In this document: positions 1 through 10,810 of the stretch, piece by piece
Layout of the letters: each line of letters starts with the position of its first letter
Numbering within the stretch: position 1 is the stretch's first letter
Translations under genes and position numbers: made by a program
Source of the DNA: Pontederia crassipes
Taxonomy: Eukaryota > Streptophyta > Magnoliopsida > Commelinales > Pontederiaceae
Length of the DNA: 64,000 bases
Assembly: GCA_030549335.1 (NCBI GenBank)
Contig: CM060186.1
Span: forward strand, 17,661,189 to 17,725,188
Direction: 5' to 3'
Notes under the pieces: model-generated
Database searches by the model: none
Told to the model about the DNA's origin: nothing
Seen by the model: only the letters and a program-made list of their open reading frames with translations

Positions 1-149
1 TTGGCACTAGTATTAGCTGCATAATCGAACGTTGCATTAGCAAAGGCTATCCCTAAAGGTTATCAAAATTGCGATCGTAAGATCATAACTAGGGTCTATG
101 ATCTCGATCTCAATTTTGAGATCATTTTTTTAGGATAGGTAGGATGTAA

Positions 150-547
150 GATCGTAAGATCCTACTAATTCAATTTTTTTCAATTTTTTATTTTTTCAAT
201 TTTTCACCAAGTGCAACATGATTTTTGGAGAAATAAAATTTAGAAAAAGATTATTGGTTACAATTAAAACTTCAAAAATATTTTTGCACAAAATAATTCT
301 ATTATAAATGTATATTAAATTTTATTATATAATACTACTTCATATTCATCATATTGTTGTCATTTTTTGTCAATATATATTAAATTACCATTATATAAAA
401 TATATATATGTATTTGTAGGAACTCTTAATAGGATAGTACTCAATATTATTTATAATCTAAATCATTATAAATTTATTTATAAAATATTATTATACATAA
501 TTTTATATATAAACTATTTTTTAATATATAGGTAGAATCTTACGATC
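150..547. repeat. AT-rich segment bounded by a 16-bp inverted repeat
   Basis: A 16-bp arm at 150-165 (gatcgtaagatcctac) recurs in inverted form at 532-547 with one mismatch. The DNA between is almost pure A+T. This looks like a small foldback or MITE-type insertion, but I saw no clear target-site duplication. Further gatc-rich words flank it on both sides, so the true ends may lie outside these arms. Confidence 0.35.
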
Positions 548-600
548 CTCGATCCGATCTTCGATTTCGTGGACCCTTTCATCTTAGGTGAGATCCCAAT

Positions 601-796
601 CTTGACTACCTTGGTTGTCCATTGGAGGCTACACCGACAAAGACTACATTGGTGGAGGTTGCATCGCTCAGCTGGTGGGGGATGCAGTGATAGAGACTAT
701 CTAAACTGAACTTCATTTTGGTTTGTCCCTTCTTATTCAGCATTAAGTACTCGATCACAACTTGGTCGGCCTCAACTAAGACCTCTATTAGTGGTA
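601..796 (-). other. Unidentified open stretch, possible decayed exon
   Basis: The minus strand is open for about 60 codons and reads as a normal amino-acid mixture, in contrast to the AT-rich DNA around it; it includes VLVEADQVVIEYL and FVGVASNGQP. I do not recognise the family. No start codon, splice sites or continuing exon are convincing, so it is best treated as a remnant of a gene or transposon. Confidence 0.2.
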
Positions 797-2047
797 GTGT
801 GTCGTGGAGACATATATAATATTACACATCATAAAAAAGTTTAATAAAATATCTAAATCATAAAAACATAACTTTCTTACTTGGCATCGATTGGCACGAC
901 GATTGCTTGTGGCCCTTTGCACATGGAACATTAGACATACATGAACTTTTAAGTCATAAGAATACTCTGACTTTAGGCTATGATATGATTCTGTGACATC
1001 CCCAATTCAATCAATATATTATTAGTTTTGAGCCTTCGTGTTTTGCCCATATAGGACTATTCAATCAAATTACCTTAGTAGTAAGACCTCATATATCGTT
1101 ACACCTACCTAATTGATTTAAGAACATATGAAGGGGTGATCCTCATTTCCTTGAGGCATTCCTTTAGGTTTTTCAATCTTTATCCCAAAATATGCAATTT
1201 CATTAAAAGTCTACTTTGATCCGATGTTTGCTATTAATTCGCAAAGTTTCGTTGATTTTTTTATGAATTTAATGGAGGTCCTCCCCCTGAGGGGACCTTC
1301 CTCCCCCATCCGTGTCCGTCGGATGAAAATCCGACGGGTGCATTTTTTTTAGTTCATGATTCATTTTCTATTTTTTTACCCAATTTTTTTGTTCGATTTT
1401 TTTCTCAATTTTGTGGTGAGGCAAACTCGCGGCGCGGGCGACGACCTAGCTCGCAGCTGCAACGAGATTATTGTGCCTTTATTTTATTAAACAGTGGTAA
1501 AATTTTTCATAACTTACATGACATTAGTAATTTTTGGAAGGATAATAATGTTACGTTTCCCATTTCTTTTCCTTTCGTGAACGGAACGGAACGGTTCAAA
1601 TGCTCCTGAGGGGACCTTTTTCCCTCTTGTTTTCGCGGGCGATCTTTTTTCTCTCTCCTTTTTTTTTCAGCGTGCTCCTCCGACAAGGAGAAGCAGGAAA
1701 AATCCAAAAGAAAAATCCAAAACATGTCTGATAGGTTTTGTTCCACACTCAAATCTTTTCATTCTTTTGGATTTTCTTTTTCTTTCTTGTGATTGATCTA
1801 AAATATTTCCCTCTTATTACACTTTCTTGCCGTGGAACGTCTGCTTCCTCTCTCTTTATGTAGATTATTATTATTTGAAAATTTTCGAGTACGTCGTCCT
1901 TTTGACAAGAAATTGCACATATTTTGCAGGTTGTCTAGGAGATTTCTTGTCGCGGTGGAGAAGAACAGTAATATTCGCTTGTTTCCTCCTCGCTGGTCAC
2001 GCTCCTTCCAAAGCAGACAGGTCGCATGCCAATCGTTGCAGGGGTGT
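797..2047. other. Upstream region of the PPR gene, no other gene seen
   Basis: Mixed AT-rich DNA. A hairpin around 1317-1335 has a 7-bp stem (gtcggat/atccgac) with a gaaa loop. Nearby ctcctccccctgagggga words recur at 1275-1300 and 1600-1620. A plausible 3' splice site (ttttgcag) ends at 1929, so the leader of the PPR gene may contain a 5'-UTR intron. The frame of the PPR gene stays open back to a TAA at 1799 but has no ATG before 2048. Confidence 0.3.
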
Positions 2048-3897
2048 ATGACATCCCGCTTCTCCGCACCGTCGTCTCCGCCCAATGCCCTGCTGGAAGC
2101 ATTCGCGGCCCTCTGCGGCCGCGGCCCCCTCCGTGACGCCATGGCCGCAATGACCTCCCTCCACGCCCGCGGCCTCCGTGCCGATCCGGTTTCCTACTCC
2201 AACCTCATCAAGCTCTGCGTCCAGGAGAATGCCGTTGACCAGGGCTGCCTCCTCCACCGCCACCTTTTCGCGGACGGCCACCGCCCCATGCTGTTCGTCT
2301 CCAACTCCCTAATCGGGATGTACGTCAGGTTTGGCCTCCTCGAAGAGGCCCGACAGCTGTTCGACGAGATGCCCCAGCGGAATGTGGTGACCTGGACCGC
2401 CATGATCTCGGCCCTCGTCGGTCTCAAGCAGCATGATGAAGCCTTGAGGCTCTTGAACTCGATGCGAAGGGATGACGTCGTGCCCAATATGTACACCTTC
2501 TCTGCCATCATCAGAGCTTGCCAGTCCCTATTGACACTCTGGCCGATGCATTGCTGCATAGTTAAGCATGGTCTGGAATCCGACGTGTTTGTCAGAAGCG
2601 CTTTGATAGATGTTTACTCCAAGTTGGGAGATTTGGATTATGGGAATAGGATCTTTGAGGAGATGGTTACCAGGGACTTGGTAGTCTGGAATTCCATCAT
2701 TGGCGGATTTGCACAGAGCGGAGATGGTTACAAAGCAATAAACTTGTTCATACAGATGAAGAAAGCTGGCTTCTTCGCCAACCAAAGCACTCTGACAAGT
2801 GCCCTGAGAGCTTGCACAGGAATGGTAATGTTGGAGATGGGTAGGCAAGTCCACGTCCACATGCTCAAATATGAACGAGATCTGATTCTGGACAATGCTC
2901 TCCTTGATATGTATTGCAAGTGTGGGAACTTGGAGGAGGCAAACATCATTTTTTCCAGGATGCCAGAGAAGGATGTCATCTCTTGGAGCACCATGATCTC
3001 AGGGTTGGCTCAGAATGGAAGGAGCATGGATGCACTGAAGTTGTTTGCTTCGATGAAGGCTTCTGGTCTGAAGCTGAACTATATAACCATAGTTGGAGTT
3101 CTTTTTGCTTGCAGCCATGCTGGTCTCGTGGAAGATGGTTGGTATTATTTTAGGAACATGCAGAAGTTATTTGACATAGAACCCGGAAGAGAGCATTATG
3201 GCTGTATGTAGATCTACTGGGAAGAGCTGGAAAATTGGAGGAAACTATCAAATTCATTCATGACATGGGCTTGGAACCGGATGTTGTGATATGGAGAACA
3301 CTTCTTGGGGCTTGCAGAGTTCATAAGAATGCAGAATTAGCTGCACACGCAGCGAAGGAGATTCTTAAGCTTGAGCCAGAGGATGAAGGCACTTACATAC
3401 TCTTGTCGAACATCTATGCAAATGCCCAAAGATGGAGTGATGTTGAGCAGGTGCGCAAGTCCATGAAGAATCACAGAGTTAAGAAGGAGCCTGGACGAAG
3501 CTGGATTGAAGTCAACAAGCATATCCATGTGTTCATTGTTGGAGATATGTCACACCCACAAATCTACAGCATACTCCAGGAGTTGTCTCGGCTGATCAGA
3601 AGAATAACCAATGCAGGTTATATTCCTGATGTAGAATTTGTGCTGCATGATCTAGGAAGTGAACAGAAGGAAGAATCACTCAGGCATCATAGCGAGAAAC
3701 TAGCTTTAGCATTTGGGATGTTGAACTCCACAGCAGGGAAACCTATCAGAATCATGAAGAACCTGAGGATATGTGGCGATTGCCACACCTTTGCTAAACT
3801 TGTTGCTAAAACAGAAGGCAAGACCATCATAATAAGGGACCCTATTCGGTTTCACCATTTTCAAGATGGAGTTTGTTCTTGTGGAGATTATTGGTAA
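2048..3897 (+). CDS. PPR-DYW RNA-editing factor, REME1-like, with one-base frameshift
   Basis: This encodes a PLS-class pentatricopeptide repeat protein with E and DYW domains. Such proteins bind organelle transcripts and direct C-to-U editing. The repeat array and motifs such as SWSTMISGLAQNG, YITIVGVLFACSHAGL and RSALIDVYSKLG match my recollection of Arabidopsis At2g03880 (REME1, mitochondrial editing). The C-terminus has the DYW deaminase signatures: HSEKLALAFG, CGDCH and a terminal CSCGDYW. ATG 2048 is the first in-frame ATG and gives about 616 residues, close to the roughly 630 of REME1. The frame breaks after REHYGCM: one base is missing after 3208, giving an immediate TAG (3209-3211). 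The +1 frame continues DLLGRAGKLEETI without loss. No intron is seen after the ATG. The 5' half is very GC-rich. It is either a recent pseudogene or carries a sequencing error; the rest is intact. Function and targeting are inferred. Confidence 0.88.
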
Positions 3898-5640
3898 TAA
3901 TGCTTAAAAGAGGCTTTATTCGAGAAATGAGAACAAATTGAATCCTTGGAATACCTGAGAATTGAACTTTGTGTTAGAGCTCTTTCTGCAAGCGTACTAC
4001 AGATTGCTTGATGCCCAGACGGGCTGTATTTATCTAACTAGTATGTTCATCTCCTTTGATCCTATGCATCTTAAAGTCTTCTTTTAATATGATTGTCACA
4101 ATTTTATCTATTCATATTCTTCTTGCCTTGAGATATTCTCCTGTTGTTTGACAAATCAGTTTTATTCTTTTAAATCTTAAAATAGTTAAGAAGTCAGTTG
4201 AAAAGTTTTCAATAAACCATGTCAATAGAAGGGGTGCAGTATTTTATTCTACATATGTCGAGGTAAACCTTAATATAGTTGTTTCAGATTTAATGCCCCA
4301 GATCTTGTTTTCCAAGGGAAATTGTTAGTTCTGGCTTGGTTATGAAATGTTTATGTTCCTAATATATTATCCTTGAGTGCCTACTAATTGTACCAGACTA
4401 CCAGTTATCTACAAATAAAGACAAAGAAGGTTTTTCAGGCCAATTATATAATTATATAATTGTCAGTTATCTGCAGTTAATTATATAATTGTCATTTATC
4501 CCGTTATATTTAGCTTGATGACATGTATGATTCTCTGAAAAATATTCCTTTTGTGGACCATCAAATAACTACTGTAAATACTTATCTTTATTCTGTATAA
4601 GTCAACTATTAGTTTGGATCAGATTTTTTGTCCCTCTTTCTGCTTAGTAATCAGAGAGATGTTACTTGTAAAAAGTAACTATTCATCTTTTACTTTACAA
4701 AATGCAACTGGAGCTAGTGTCTTATTGATTTACCTGCTCTTATTACCTTTTGAATCTGTAAATTTCTACCCAATCAGATGGGTGAAGGTACAACATTTAA
4801 GAGTTCTGTTATAATAGGGAACAGGTGAAAATCATTTGAATGCTTGTAGAATCCTAAGGCCGACATATGAAAATGTGCTTTTTTGCGGTCTTTTCTTCAT
4901 TTACATTATTCATTCACCATATTTAGTTCAATATAAAAGGTAGCGGACATAGGATGCTTTTGAAACAGATTTGTTAACTTCTACTGATATTACGTATTAA
5001 AAACAAGTTATGAGTATTACATACTAAATATGATTCTCACCGCGGGACGGGACTTATCATGCTACGTTATTTCTAGTTTACTTTCTAGGTTCATAAAAAA
5101 ATAAGCTTATGAATACCTGGCTAGGTGAAACTACATATCTCTTAACATTGTTTTTTGTTGTACCAATAACCAAGGCTTTTTCCATTTTTTATTTTAGATA
5201 AACTTTTCACTCTTGAGCCATTTATGGTAATAACTAATTAATTAACTTTAATATGCTGAATGCAGTGGAATTGCTGACAGTATCCACTGTTAACATCAGA
5301 TACAGCTGGTCTATCGAATTTGTTAACCGAGCCTAATCAGATCTATCAAAATTGCCATTTTATCCCCTACCATTCTATCCAGGTATGAGTTTCCAATATT
5401 GACACGTCATGATTTTTGTGTGTTCACGAACTTGTCTTGTATGTCAATCAGGCTATACAACAGGCCTGCTAATGGTTCATTTTCTGCCTTATTAAAATAA
5501 AGTGTCTTAAGTCCACTTACTGATTTCTGGTGCTCCTTTAGACGAGATGGTTCACTTAGCTGTCTCACCTACTGTTCTAAAGGCGACTGCCCCTTTTTTT
5601 TTGTTTTTTTTTGCTGTTTTATGGTAAATTTGGCTGCAGA
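3898..5640. other. 3' flank of the PPR gene, no gene recognised
   Basis: AT-rich, transcript-3'-end-like DNA with no recognisable coding frame. A short direct repeat of ttatataattgtcagttatctgcag-type words lies at about 4444-4500. No RNA gene or transposon ends were found. Confidence 0.4.
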
Positions 5641-5648
5641 GATATGAG

Positions 5649-5933
5649 GTGATTTTTAGAGGAGCTTGGTGTTATGCAGATATCCGTACAAGAAGCTGGA
5701 GGTTGGGAGGGGACGTACGTGAAGGTATACACGGCATGGGAGAAGGCTCTTGCAGGATCATTGAGCTCAAGAAGTTGAGGTTCCTGGAGGATGACGAGGG
5801 TGTTCTCTCACCACACTCTGCGACATCTCCCTCTTCCACATGCTCTCCGTTGACCCTCATATCATCAGGTCCTCCCCACCACCCACACCCAATTCTTCTC
5901 CTGATGAGTCTTCTACATGTTGGCAATGCATAG
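5649..5933 (+). other. Unidentified open segment, possible terminal exon remnant
   Basis: This GC-richer stretch of about 285 bp is open in more than one frame on both strands. One + reading contains SCRIIELKKLRFLEDDEGVLS, and another contains AGGWEGTYVKVYTAWEKALAG. Mixed frames that both look protein-like suggest a frameshifted exon remnant. I do not recognise the family. Confidence 0.2.
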
Positions 5934-6116
5934 TGCTGGAAGGCATTGTTCAAATGGAACTTGTTTAGGGTTACCTTGTGGAATGTAGTCGTGCTTTACA
6001 ATCTGGGTTTCTTGATTATCTTTTTCTATTTTAATCAATTTTCTTAGGTCTTTTTTGCCTATTTTTTCCTAGTTTGTTGCTAGCAAATTTTTTTTCTTTC
6101 TATCACAATCCATAAA

Positions 6117-6302
6117 ACTCCGCCTATGTTTTATAGCCGGTCCCAAGCCCGGATAAAGGAGGAGGGTTGTGTTAGGCCCCGACAGCCAGCGTAAAACTCT
6201 GTCGAATCTCATGAACATGGATCAACGAATTTGGAATGGCGTCGTATGATCCATGTAGCCGACCCCACCTAGTGGGATAAGGCTTTGTTGTTGTTGTTGT
6301 TG
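6117..6302 (+). mobile_element. 186-bp internally deleted RTE LINE derivative (SIDE) with 16-bp TSD
   Basis: The first about 115 bp match the 5' head of the full RTE element at 30837 (cgcctat...ggataaaggaggagg... to atggatcaacgaat). The last about 70 bp match its 3' end (ggaatggcgtcgtatgatcc ... cctagtgggataaggctttg) and finish in (gtt)n. The two parts are fused directly. The insertion is flanked by a perfect 16-bp duplication, tatcacaatccataaa, at 6101-6116 and 6303-6318, so it moved as a unit by retrotransposition. It has no coding capacity. An alternative view is a SINE sharing LINE head and tail sequences. Confidence 0.85.
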
Positions 6303-6441
6303 TATCACAATCCATAAAGAGGAACAGAGGATAAAATATGTGAAGAAGAACTCAATGTTTTCATTGCTATAGAGTTATTCATATACAAGGATGACAAGTC
6401 TAATCTAAACTGAAAAATAGGAAATCTCTTTTTTTTTTGTT

Positions 6442-6980
6442 AATTCAAGTTGGTTGGTGTAAGTGGAGGAAAGCCACTGGAGTTCTTTGTGATAAAAAAG
6501 TACCCAATAAAGTTAAAGGGAAATTCTATCGTACTACTATAAGACCGGCAGTGTTATATGGTAGTGAATGTTGGGCTATGAAGGGACAACATGAACGTAA
6601 AGTGGGGGTAGCCGAAATGAGGATGTTGAGATGGATGTGTGGTCATACAAGATTAGATAAGATTAGGAATGACCATATACGTGAAAGAGTCGGAGTGGCT
6701 CCTATTAGTGAGAAAATGGTAGAAAATCGTTTGAGATGGTTTGGTCATATTCAGAGAAGACCATTAGATGCGCCAGTAAGAAGAGTTGATCAAATAATCT
6801 GGAGTCCGATTAAAAGAGGGAGAGGGAGGCCAAGGCGGACACTTGGCGAACTAATAGAGCAAGATCTATTGGTGAATAATATACCAAAAGGTTTGGTTAC
6901 TAATAGAGCGGAATGTCGTCGTATGATCCATATAGCCGACCTCACCTAGTGGGATAAGGCTTTGTTGTTGTTGTTGTTGT
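6442..6980 (+). mobile_element. 5'-truncated RTE LINE, inserted in an LTR
   Basis: Nearly identical to the last 540 bp of the RTE element at 30837-35671, starting at its ..aattcaag(c/t)tggttgg and ending in cctagtgggataaggctttg(ttg)n. The 170-codon frame 6437-6949 encodes the C-terminal part downstream of the RT core, including RMLRWMCGHTRLDKI, RERVGVAPISEKM and RGRGRPRRTLGELIEQDLL. It retains no RT catalytic residues. It interrupts the left LTR of the surrounding gag-only element. I could not find a convincing TSD. Confidence 0.85.
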
Positions 6981-7399
6981 ACAGATCTGAGCAGATCATT
7001 TTTTTGCTCTATTCATATTTGAACAAGTCCCCTAAAAAAATTATCTGAACAAGATCTGAAGGGATCTCTTCTAGTTCTGGTTCTTCTGGCATGCATAGTA
7101 TCAATTTTCAGTTATGTAGATAATAATTAAATTCTGCATTTTGTACTGGTATCTAATATCCAATCAACATTTGACAACAAAGGAACAAAATTATTACCAG
7201 AAAGCAGCTCAATCCAACTAAGGTCAATAAGCGCTGAAATTGAGCATTAGATAAACCTTTGAAAGTATGTCTTGCCATCTTCTTGAGAGCTTTGAAAACT
7301 ATTAGCGGAAAAAGGTTTGACATTTTTGCTCAGCTGGTTTAGTTCACCCTTGTTTTCATTTTTCTTGCACGAGTCCTAATTCAGTGGGTACCCAATCAA

Positions 7400-8105
7400 T
7401 TAGAAACAAGTAGACCTCACATGACCATCACATCCACAAATGTCACAATGAGGATGTTTTCCATTATTTTTGCAGAAGATTTCTGATTGTTGAGTCCTTC
7501 GGCGAACAAGAAGCAGTTGTTGCAGCCACGTGAAGTTGTGCCACGTTGTGTTGTATGACAATAGCATAAATCTTGTTGAGGCAATGGATCTTCACAAACT
7601 GGAAGGTACAGTCCCAAATATTTCTGAATTCAATCCCATTAGAAAAGTTGATTAGCCTTTTCATGGTCCCATTGTGTCGCATATTGCATAGTAGCATTTC
7701 ATATCTTGCATGTGGGTTGTTTGATAAAGTTATCCAGTTCATCCAGCGGAGTTCTGTCTGTCGTAATGATCTGCAACTGACCTTTCATCTAGACATGAAC
7801 TGATAGATACTTATCTCGTTGCCATGAGATAGTTCTTTCATATCGTCCTATAATACCTTGGCATCTGGACTGTAGATCTTTGCCCAGGGTATTGAAGATC
7901 CTAGCTATTAGCAGAGTTGCAGATTGCCAACTGTTCAGCATCTTCATCCTGACCTGATGGTTGTCGAACCATCAATGAAGCCAATTTTGTTTAGATACAA
8001 AGATCATGGCGTGGCTCATGACCATGTCAAGTAAATAGAGCCATTCACGTCACTGGAAATGAGCAAGTTCCTAGGCAGAAGAAGTCAAGGTATAGATTGC
8101 AGACT
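7400..8105 (-). pseudogene. Ty1/copia gag (UBN2-type) remnant
   Basis: Reading the minus strand across frames gives YLNKIGFIDGSTTI, ARIFNTLGKDLQSRC, TPLDELDNFIKQPTC and CLNKIYAIVIQHNVAQLH. These line up in order with the plant copia gag pattern: KNKLGFIDGS, then W-I-N-S-I-x-K-x-I, then LWDEL, then LPSLNKVYSLVLQEE. Stops and frameshifts separate the blocks, so it cannot make a full Gag. It fills most of the space between the two LTRs. Family assignment is from remembered motifs. Confidence 0.6.
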
Positions 8106-8514
8106 TCTTCATGGAATATTCTGCCATTGGAAATAAAAGAAAAAGAGCACAGGTTTTAGGATATGGGTTCTGACACTAAACAGGAACATAGGGTAAAAGC
8201 TGCAGAGAAGAAGTTAACATTTTCGGTGCTATAGAATTGTTTATATACTCCCCTAAAAAATGATTATTTATACACGGATTAAATTATACTCTGAACTGGA
8301 AACAGAAATTCTAATCTTGTTGTAACTTTGTCATTTGTACAGTCAATAGATATATACAAATCTGATTAGTTGATTCTGTTGCCATATTTATATCTGACTA
8401 GATCTGATAGGATACCTTCTAGTTCTGGCCCTTCTGGCATGCTTATTATCAGTGTGTAATTATGTAGATAACAATCAAGTTCCTCTAATTTTGAACTCTG
8501 CAACTTATCTAACA

Positions 8515-9790
8515 CAATCAATAGTTCATACTGTAATTTTATCAACTATTATGAAAATGGATCTTTTATGCTCTCTTCTTTTCTGTAAAGATCTTTTTTT
8601 TTTCCCTCTTCCTGGGTGTATTCTTTTAATTGGTCTTTCTTTTAGTCAGATTGTACCACCATTGTGACACATCAAAGCTGAAATTTTATTCATATAGACA
8701 CCATTGGATCTCAAGCAAGGCCTCAACAAACAGGGCGAGTTGATTTTGTATCTTCTCTTCGAGTACATGGATATGCATCATCTTAAAAGGTTCATCCGAA
8801 GCTTCCGTCAGAATCATGAGGTGCTTCCATCCAAGACTGTCAAGGTAAAGTTCTACTACAGCTGACATAACAGGATCTCCGTTGGAAGGTACTATTAAAA
8901 TGTTGAAAACACCATTTTGGATTGCTTGTGTACATCTTAGACAAACTTGTGAAATTTGTCTCAAGGCTTCTTACATGAAGGCATTAAATGCCATATCATG
9001 TTTCTAGATTTTCTTAAAGATGTTTTTGTTCTTTATGGTCTTTTTTATTCAAAGGATAAAGAAGAGAAAGGAAAAGGATTAAAAGAAAATGAAGGAGAAA
9101 GAAGATGAATAATTTTTTTTTGTTTGGTTGATATAATTAAAAGGAAGAAAAGAAATGAAGGCTAAATAATAGTTTTATTTAAATGATTTATTCTTTATAT
9201 GTATATTTATATATTAGTTTATATGATTAAATATAAAAAATTCATTAAATATATTTTTCTCTCCTTTTTTTCTCCATCTTTCTTTAACTTGAGTTCAATC
9301 AAATTTCCCTTTTTTCTCTTGTTATTTTTTCCTTTTTTCATCCCCAAGCAAACATGCCTAACCATTGTTGCTGCAGATTTTGATCTATGCGCTTTGCAAA
9401 GGGATGGTTTTATGCTTCCGCGGTCTTGGTATGGTGCACAGGTGATGCATTGCGAAATTGCTTTCTTTCTTTCTACTTTAGAAAATGACTTCAAAGTTGT
9501 TTGTAATGGTGCTAACAAAGTTTGAACATCTAAATGGCAAAAATTAGGATATGTGAAGCCGGATTTCACGATAACCTTGATAAGGTTATCGAAAATAATT
9601 GTCCTTTTTGATAACACCACATCAGATACATCACAAGTGGGAGAGAGGATAAAAAAAGTAAGATTTTCATATTGTGGAAGATAATTTGATAAGGTATTTG
9701 AATCATAGAAAACAACACATAATTTATGGATGACTATAAAAGTAAAAAATGATTCTAAAACTGAAGTGAATATTCAATTGTTGTTGCATA
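8515..9790. other. Gap region with one unidentified minus-strand frame and a strong hairpin
   Basis: Minus-strand 8686..8964 is open for 92 codons and looks protein-like (VPSNGDPVMSAVVELYLDSL, KMMHIHVLEEKIQNQLALF), but I do not recognise it. 9040-9150 is purine-rich and 9255-9345 pyrimidine-rich, suggesting a loose inverted repeat. A perfect 10-bp stem with a 3-nt loop lies at 9570-9592. The strand reading of 9620-9790 is unclear. Confidence 0.3.
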
Positions 9791-10598
9791 AATATAACAC
9801 TTGTAAAATAAAAGAGTAAAAAAATATGATAAATTATGTCAATAGAATGATTGTGTTGGCTAAAGACTTAGTCATAACTAGTACGGCGATTCTTGAAACC
9901 TTACAGAGGTTGTAGGTTGTCATCATGTTGAATAGTCTTCTTTTCAGTTTTGACATGGCTGTCACAACTTTGCGACTTAATGGAAGTATTAAAGTCAGTG
10001 ATAGACTTGCCAGCGCAATTGACCATTGAACAAAACTTGGCTAATAGCAAAAAAAAAATGAGGTTTTCGAAGTAGAAGAAAACGAAGATGAGGCGAATGT
10101 TGCACGCTCCAAAAAGCTTGGTCCGAACAAGAAGTCAAAGGGACAACGTGAAAAGCAGTCGCGTGGAGCCTATTATGCTTGTAGAAAGTTAGGACACTTC
10201 AAATCGAACTGTACCAAGGCAAAAGGCCAGAAAGGATAAAGCTAAAATAAGAAAGACAAGAAGCCCGAATTCGTTGACGTCATCAAATGCAACGCTGCAA
10301 GTACTAATTCTATGAAATGATAGATCGATTTAGGAGCAACCCACCATATCGCCAAGACTAAGGATGGAATGACTGATTTCAAAGGATTCAAGAAAAGGGA
10401 ACAGAGAATATATATGGTAACAATACCTACCTTGATGCAGAAGGAGTGGGGAATAACAGACTGGATTTGGAAGATTGCATCTTTACTCATGTGTTATATG
10501 CCCTCGGTATCCATCGAAATCTCATGTCCGTTCCTATACTTTTGAAGAAGAATTTTGAAGTTAGGTTTTATAATGGTAGGGTAACGACATGAAAGTTC

Positions 10599-10810
10599 TT
10601 ACTGTCGGGAGATTTATTCTCGGACATGATTTATTTTGCCTATTTGTTTTGATTGAAAATATATCAATGATTGTGGACGTCAATTTTGATTATTCTGTGT
10701 GTGATTACTGTCGGGAGATTTATTCCCGGACATGATTTATTTTGCCTATTTGTTTTGATTGAAAATATATCAATGATTGTGGACGTCAATTTTGATTATT
10801 CTGTGTGTGA
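10599..10810 (+). repeat. Tandem duplication of 106 bp inside the copia element
   Basis: Copy 1 spans 10599-10704 and copy 2 spans 10705-10810. Each begins ttactgtcgggagatttatt and ends ctgtgtgtga. I saw a single difference (ttctcgg versus ttcccgg). The repeat lies between the protease and integrase regions. It duplicates coding sequence and would shift the frame, since 106 is not a multiple of three. Confidence 0.92.

Larger units (their letters stand above)
6313..8514 (-). mobile_element. Minus-strand LTR retrotransposon carrying only gag (TR-GAG-like)
   Basis: Two diverged direct repeats of about 340 bp act as LTRs: the left one spans about 6313-7157 and includes a later LINE insertion, and the right one about 8178-8514. 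They share ttctagttctgg..cttctggcatgc, gctatagag/gaattgtt and the minus-strand start tgttagata. Just inside the right LTR the minus strand reads agtgtcagaaccca, a decayed copy of the usual tggtatcagagc primer site. The roughly 1-kb interior holds only a copia-type gag remnant. Possible 5-bp TSD caatc at 6308-6312 and 8515-8519. No protease, integrase or RT is seen. Confidence 0.6.

Noticed and set aside
308-535. 75-codon open frame in AT-rich DNA
   Set aside because: Composition is almost entirely Ile, Tyr, Leu and Asn, as expected from translating AT-rich sequence, and there is no domain or homologue that I know.
1832-2047. Extension of the PPR frame upstream of ATG 2048
   Set aside because: The frame is open back to 1802 but contains no ATG; the apparent start at 1832 is GTG. 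A likely 3' splice site at 1929 suggests that this is leader or intron.
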